A DNA stretch of 6,644 nucleotides from Candidatus Aminicenantota bacterium. Its GTDB lineage: Bacteria > Acidobacteriota > Aminicenantia > Aminicenantales > Aminicenantaceae. The stretch spans positions 1-6,644 of the forward strand of contig WTAW01000306.1 in the NCBI GenBank assembly GCA_013139435.1. Direction: 5' to 3'. The position numbers and the translations under genes are program-made. The notes beneath the pieces are model-generated. The model did not search any database. It saw only the letters and a list, made by a program, of their open reading frames with translations, and was not told where the DNA came from. Shown piece by piece: positions 4,787-6,644 of the stretch. Position 1 is the first letter of the stretch. Every line of letters starts with the position of its first letter.

Positions 4787-6542
4787 TTTCCTCCTTCTTT
4801 TCAACGGCTGTAGAATACCCCCTGAGCGCATAATAATCATAGACAAGCTTTGCGAATTCTTTCTCCTTCAATACGAGCCGATTTTTTCCTATGGGATACT
4901 TGAAAAAATGTCCGGGAAGAAAGTCTTCTTCAGGTTTCATCCCCTCCCTCAGGTTGAATTCTCTGATGGTCAGGGCGATGTTTCTGGATATCGACTTGAA
5001 ATCCCTTTCACTCAGATTATAGCCCAAGGTCCCCTTCACAATCCTGTTCAATTCCTCCCAGAAATAGAGATCGCGGAAGAAGCGGCAGAGGATCAATGAG
5101 TCATAGATCGTTAAACGATCCTCGTATTCTAGGAGCATGGCAGCCTTTCCCTCGATTTTATCCGGGGCGATGAGTCCGGCAAGCTCCGGCTTGTAAAACG
5201 TCGTCCTCAGGTGGCATGCACCTCTGTCGGAAACAGCAAAGCCAAGACCCATGCCTTTCAAGTAGCGGGGATCGAAGGACGGAGGCTCCAAACCTTTGAC
5301 TTGAATGGACATCTCCTCGAATCCGAGTTCTTTAGCGGCAAAACGGACTCCTTCGGCCAAGAGATCGCCAATACCCTCCCTGTAGGCAATCATTCTAAGC
5401 AGTTCGGCGATCCGGTCCACATCGCCGTAATCGATGGCATAGTCGGTTTTTCCTTTCTTGTAGGCTTCAATTGCGAAGGCCGTGACGTTGCCTGCTGTGA
5501 TCGTATCCATCCCGAGCCTGTCACAGACGTCATTGAGGTAAGCGATCTCTCTTATGTCCTTAACCATGTTCAGACCGCCGAAGGCCCCGATGGTCTCGTA
5601 CTCCGGTCCGTCCAGCTTCATCCCCTTATGACGTCCGCTTTTTACCGTTGTCCACCTGTTGCATGCGATAAAACAGTATGTGCATGCCCCGGATTTGACT
5701 TCGCATTCTTTGTTTAAGGCATCAGCATTGATTTTATCGATGTGAGGGACAGTGCCCTGATGCCAGTATCGGGAAGGAAAGGCTTCGACCGTGCTGATGA
5801 TATCCACCATCATCGGCGTCCCCAATTTTTTATAGGCCTTTGAACCTGGATTTGCGATTCCGACTTCATACTGTTTTTTCCAGAAAGTCTTCAGTACTTC
5901 GCTGTCGGCGGCTTGCTTCTCCTGATCGCCGATGAACACCATGGCTTTGATCTTTTTGCTCCCCATGACGGCACCGATACCTGTTCTGCCCAAACACCTT
6001 CCGAAATCGTTATTGATGTAAGCAAACTTGACCAAATTCTCTCCGGCAGGACCGATGGTCAAGATCCCGGCTTTTTGCTCTTTATATTTCTCTTTGAGGA
6101 TCTTCTCTGTATCCAGGCTGTCCTTACCGACCAGGAAACCGGCATTCTTGAAGGAAACGGAACTGTTGTCAACCTCGATATAGGTCCATTCATCGAATAC
6201 GCCGTCCAGAACAAAGGCATCATATCCGGTTTTTGATATGTGAAGGAAAGCTTTGCCGCCCGAATAGGCTTCGGAGTAGATCCCAGTCAGAGGCGACTTG
6301 GTGAAGGCTGCATACCGGTTTGCACCCCATATCTTAAAACCGTTGGCAGGGCCTGTAGCCAGGATCAGTTTATTAGCCGGGGATAACGGGTCTACGCCAA
6401 TCGGATTTTTCTTCACCAACAGGTAAGACGCCAGACCTTTTCCGCCCAGAAATTTCTCATAGACTGATGCTGCTACAGGCTCTTCACTGCAGTGTTTATC
6501 ACTGCAGTTTATGTTCAGGATCTTTCCGAAAACACCCTTCAT
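4779..6542 (-). CDS. aor: Aldehyde:ferredoxin oxidoreductase family enzyme (tungsten pterin)
   Basis: Oxidises aldehydes to carboxylic acids (reversibly) and reduces ferredoxin, using a bis-pterin tungsten centre and one [4Fe-4S] cluster; cytoplasmic. The 587-aa length is close to the archetypal Pyrococcus furiosus enzyme (about 605 aa). The N-terminal pterin-binding domain (about 1-205) shows FLGGKGLASYLL (31-42), the loop LILATGPANG (59-68) and NRYAAFTKSPLTGIYSEAYS (75-94). The C-terminal domains carry the cluster ligands C287-x2-C290-x3-C294 and C486, matching C288/C291/C295/C494 of the Pyrococcus enzyme in spacing. The first pterin motif is DRLGMD (341-346); the second is DSLILC (481-486), where the usual glycine is isoleucine. 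EYE at 314-316 and H444 fall where active-site Glu and His lie in the family. The ATG at 6540-6542 follows AAAGGAG with seven bases between. It is first in the cluster, behind a candidate sigma-54 promoter. Substrate is not predictable; aryl or acyl aldehydes from 2-oxoacid metabolism fit the iorAB neighbours. Confidence 0.95.
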   Translation of the reverse strand: MKGVFGKILNINCSDKHCSEEPVAASVYEKFLGGKGLASYLLVKKNPIGVDPLSPANKLILATGPANGFKIWGANRYAAFTKSPLTGIYSEAYSGGKAFLHISKTGYDAFVLDGVFDEWTYIEVDNSSVSFKNAGFLVGKDSLDTEKILKEKYKEQKAGILTIGPAGENLVKFAYINNDFGRCLGRTGIGAVMGSKKIKAMVFIGDQEKQAADSEVLKTFWKKQYEVGIANPGSKAYKKLGTPMMVDIISTVEAFPSRYWHQGTVPHIDKINADALNKECEVKSGACTYCFIACNRWTTVKSGRHKGMKLDGPEYETIGAFGGLNMVKDIREIAYLNDVCDRLGMDTITAGNVTAFAIEAYKKGKTDYAIDYGDVDRIAELLRMIAYREGIGDLLAEGVRFAAKELGFEEMSIQVKGLEPPSFDPRYLKGMGLGFAVSDRGACHLRTTFYKPELAGLIAPDKIEGKAAMLLEYEDRLTIYDSLILCRFFRDLYFWEELNRIVKGTLGYNLSERDFKSISRNIALTIREFNLREGMKPEEDFLPGHFFKYPIGKNRLVLKEKEFAKLVYDYYALRGYSTAVEKKEEND

Positions 6543-6580
6543 TCGCCGTCTCCTTTATACAGAAACAACGTTCGCCTTTT

Positions 6581-6592
6581 TTTCTTAAGAAA
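6581..6592. promoter_or_regulatory. 12-bp perfect palindrome in the aldehyde oxidoreductase leader
   Basis: TTTCTTAAGAAA lies 38 bp upstream of the ATG and about 18 bp downstream of the candidate -12 element, so it would fall just after the expected transcription start. It may be a repressor site or may be chance in an AT-rich leader. Confidence 0.25.
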
Positions 6593-6609
6593 GACTCTGG
6601 CGCAAAAAT

Positions 6610-6625
6610 CGCAGCCTACAGGCCA
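6610..6625 (-). promoter_or_regulatory. Candidate sigma-54 (-24/-12) promoter for the aldehyde oxidoreductase operon
   Basis: Read on the minus strand, 6625 to 6610 gives TGGCCTGTAGGCTGCG. The -24 GG (6624-6623) and -12 GC (6612-6611) have the invariant 10-base spacing, and TGGC-N2-G-N5-TGC agrees with the consensus TGGCACG-N4-TTGCW except at a few positions. It would place the start near 6599 and give a leader of about 57 nt before a strong ribosome binding site. An activator binding site, if present, would lie outside the window. No comparable sigma-70 pair is evident here. Confidence 0.48.
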
Positions 6626-6644
6626 GAAAATGATAAGGCAAAGT

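Noticed and set aside
5211..5717. 168-codon plus-strand open frame
   Set aside because: It is antisense to the aldehyde oxidoreductase gene, across its cluster-binding region, with no ribosome binding site or domain.

Overview
The window looks like part of the chromosome of an anaerobic Gram-negative bacterium, probably a deltaproteobacterial (Desulfobacterota-type) sulfate reducer or syntroph. The reasons are a tungsten-type aldehyde:ferredoxin oxidoreductase and an indolepyruvate:ferredoxin oxidoreductase (oxygen-sensitive, ferredoxin-linked enzymes), an outer-membrane beta-barrel protein with a signal peptide (so an outer membrane is present), and a candidate sigma-54 promoter. The taxon is inferred from content only. 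All seven genes I can support lie on the minus strand, so reading order runs from high to low coordinates.

Right to middle (6644 to 1915): a candidate -24/-12 promoter (6610-6625) and a 12-bp palindrome precede the aldehyde oxidoreductase gene (4779-6542). Next come a small MoaD/ThiS-like sulfur carrier (4433-4708, TTG start), iorA (2478-4361) and iorB (1915-2481); iorA and iorB overlap by an ATGA. The gaps on either side of the MoaD-like gene are about 70 bp, and a perfect 8-bp stem-loop sits on the aldehyde oxidoreductase stop codon. A likely reading is one ferredoxin-reducing, 2-oxoacid/aldehyde-oxidising unit. IorAB converts aryl pyruvates (transaminated aromatic amino acids) to aryl-acetyl-CoA and reduced ferredoxin. 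The aldehyde oxidoreductase handles the matching aldehydes. The MoaD-like protein would supply sulfur for its pterin cofactor.

Middle (1914 to 1201): after 114 bp with two tiny hairpins comes a 199-aa protein resembling only the C-terminal (alpha/beta) domain of pyruvate kinase, with no catalytic barrel. Its gene has its own good ribosome binding site.

Left (1200 to 1): the layout becomes accessory-like. A 118-bp AT-rich segment with perfect 13-bp terminal inverted repeats and flanking TA (1068-1185) resembles a MITE. It abuts a GC-rich block (969-1047) that folds on the plus strand into a three-tier hairpin with two internal loops, a candidate structured RNA and possibly a group II intron fragment. 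A 16-bp perfect inverted repeat (300-315 and 953-968) then brackets a single outer-membrane beta-barrel gene (352-912) almost symmetrically. The window ends in the first 75 codons of an RsuA/RluB-family rRNA pseudouridine synthase (TTG start at 227), running off the left edge.
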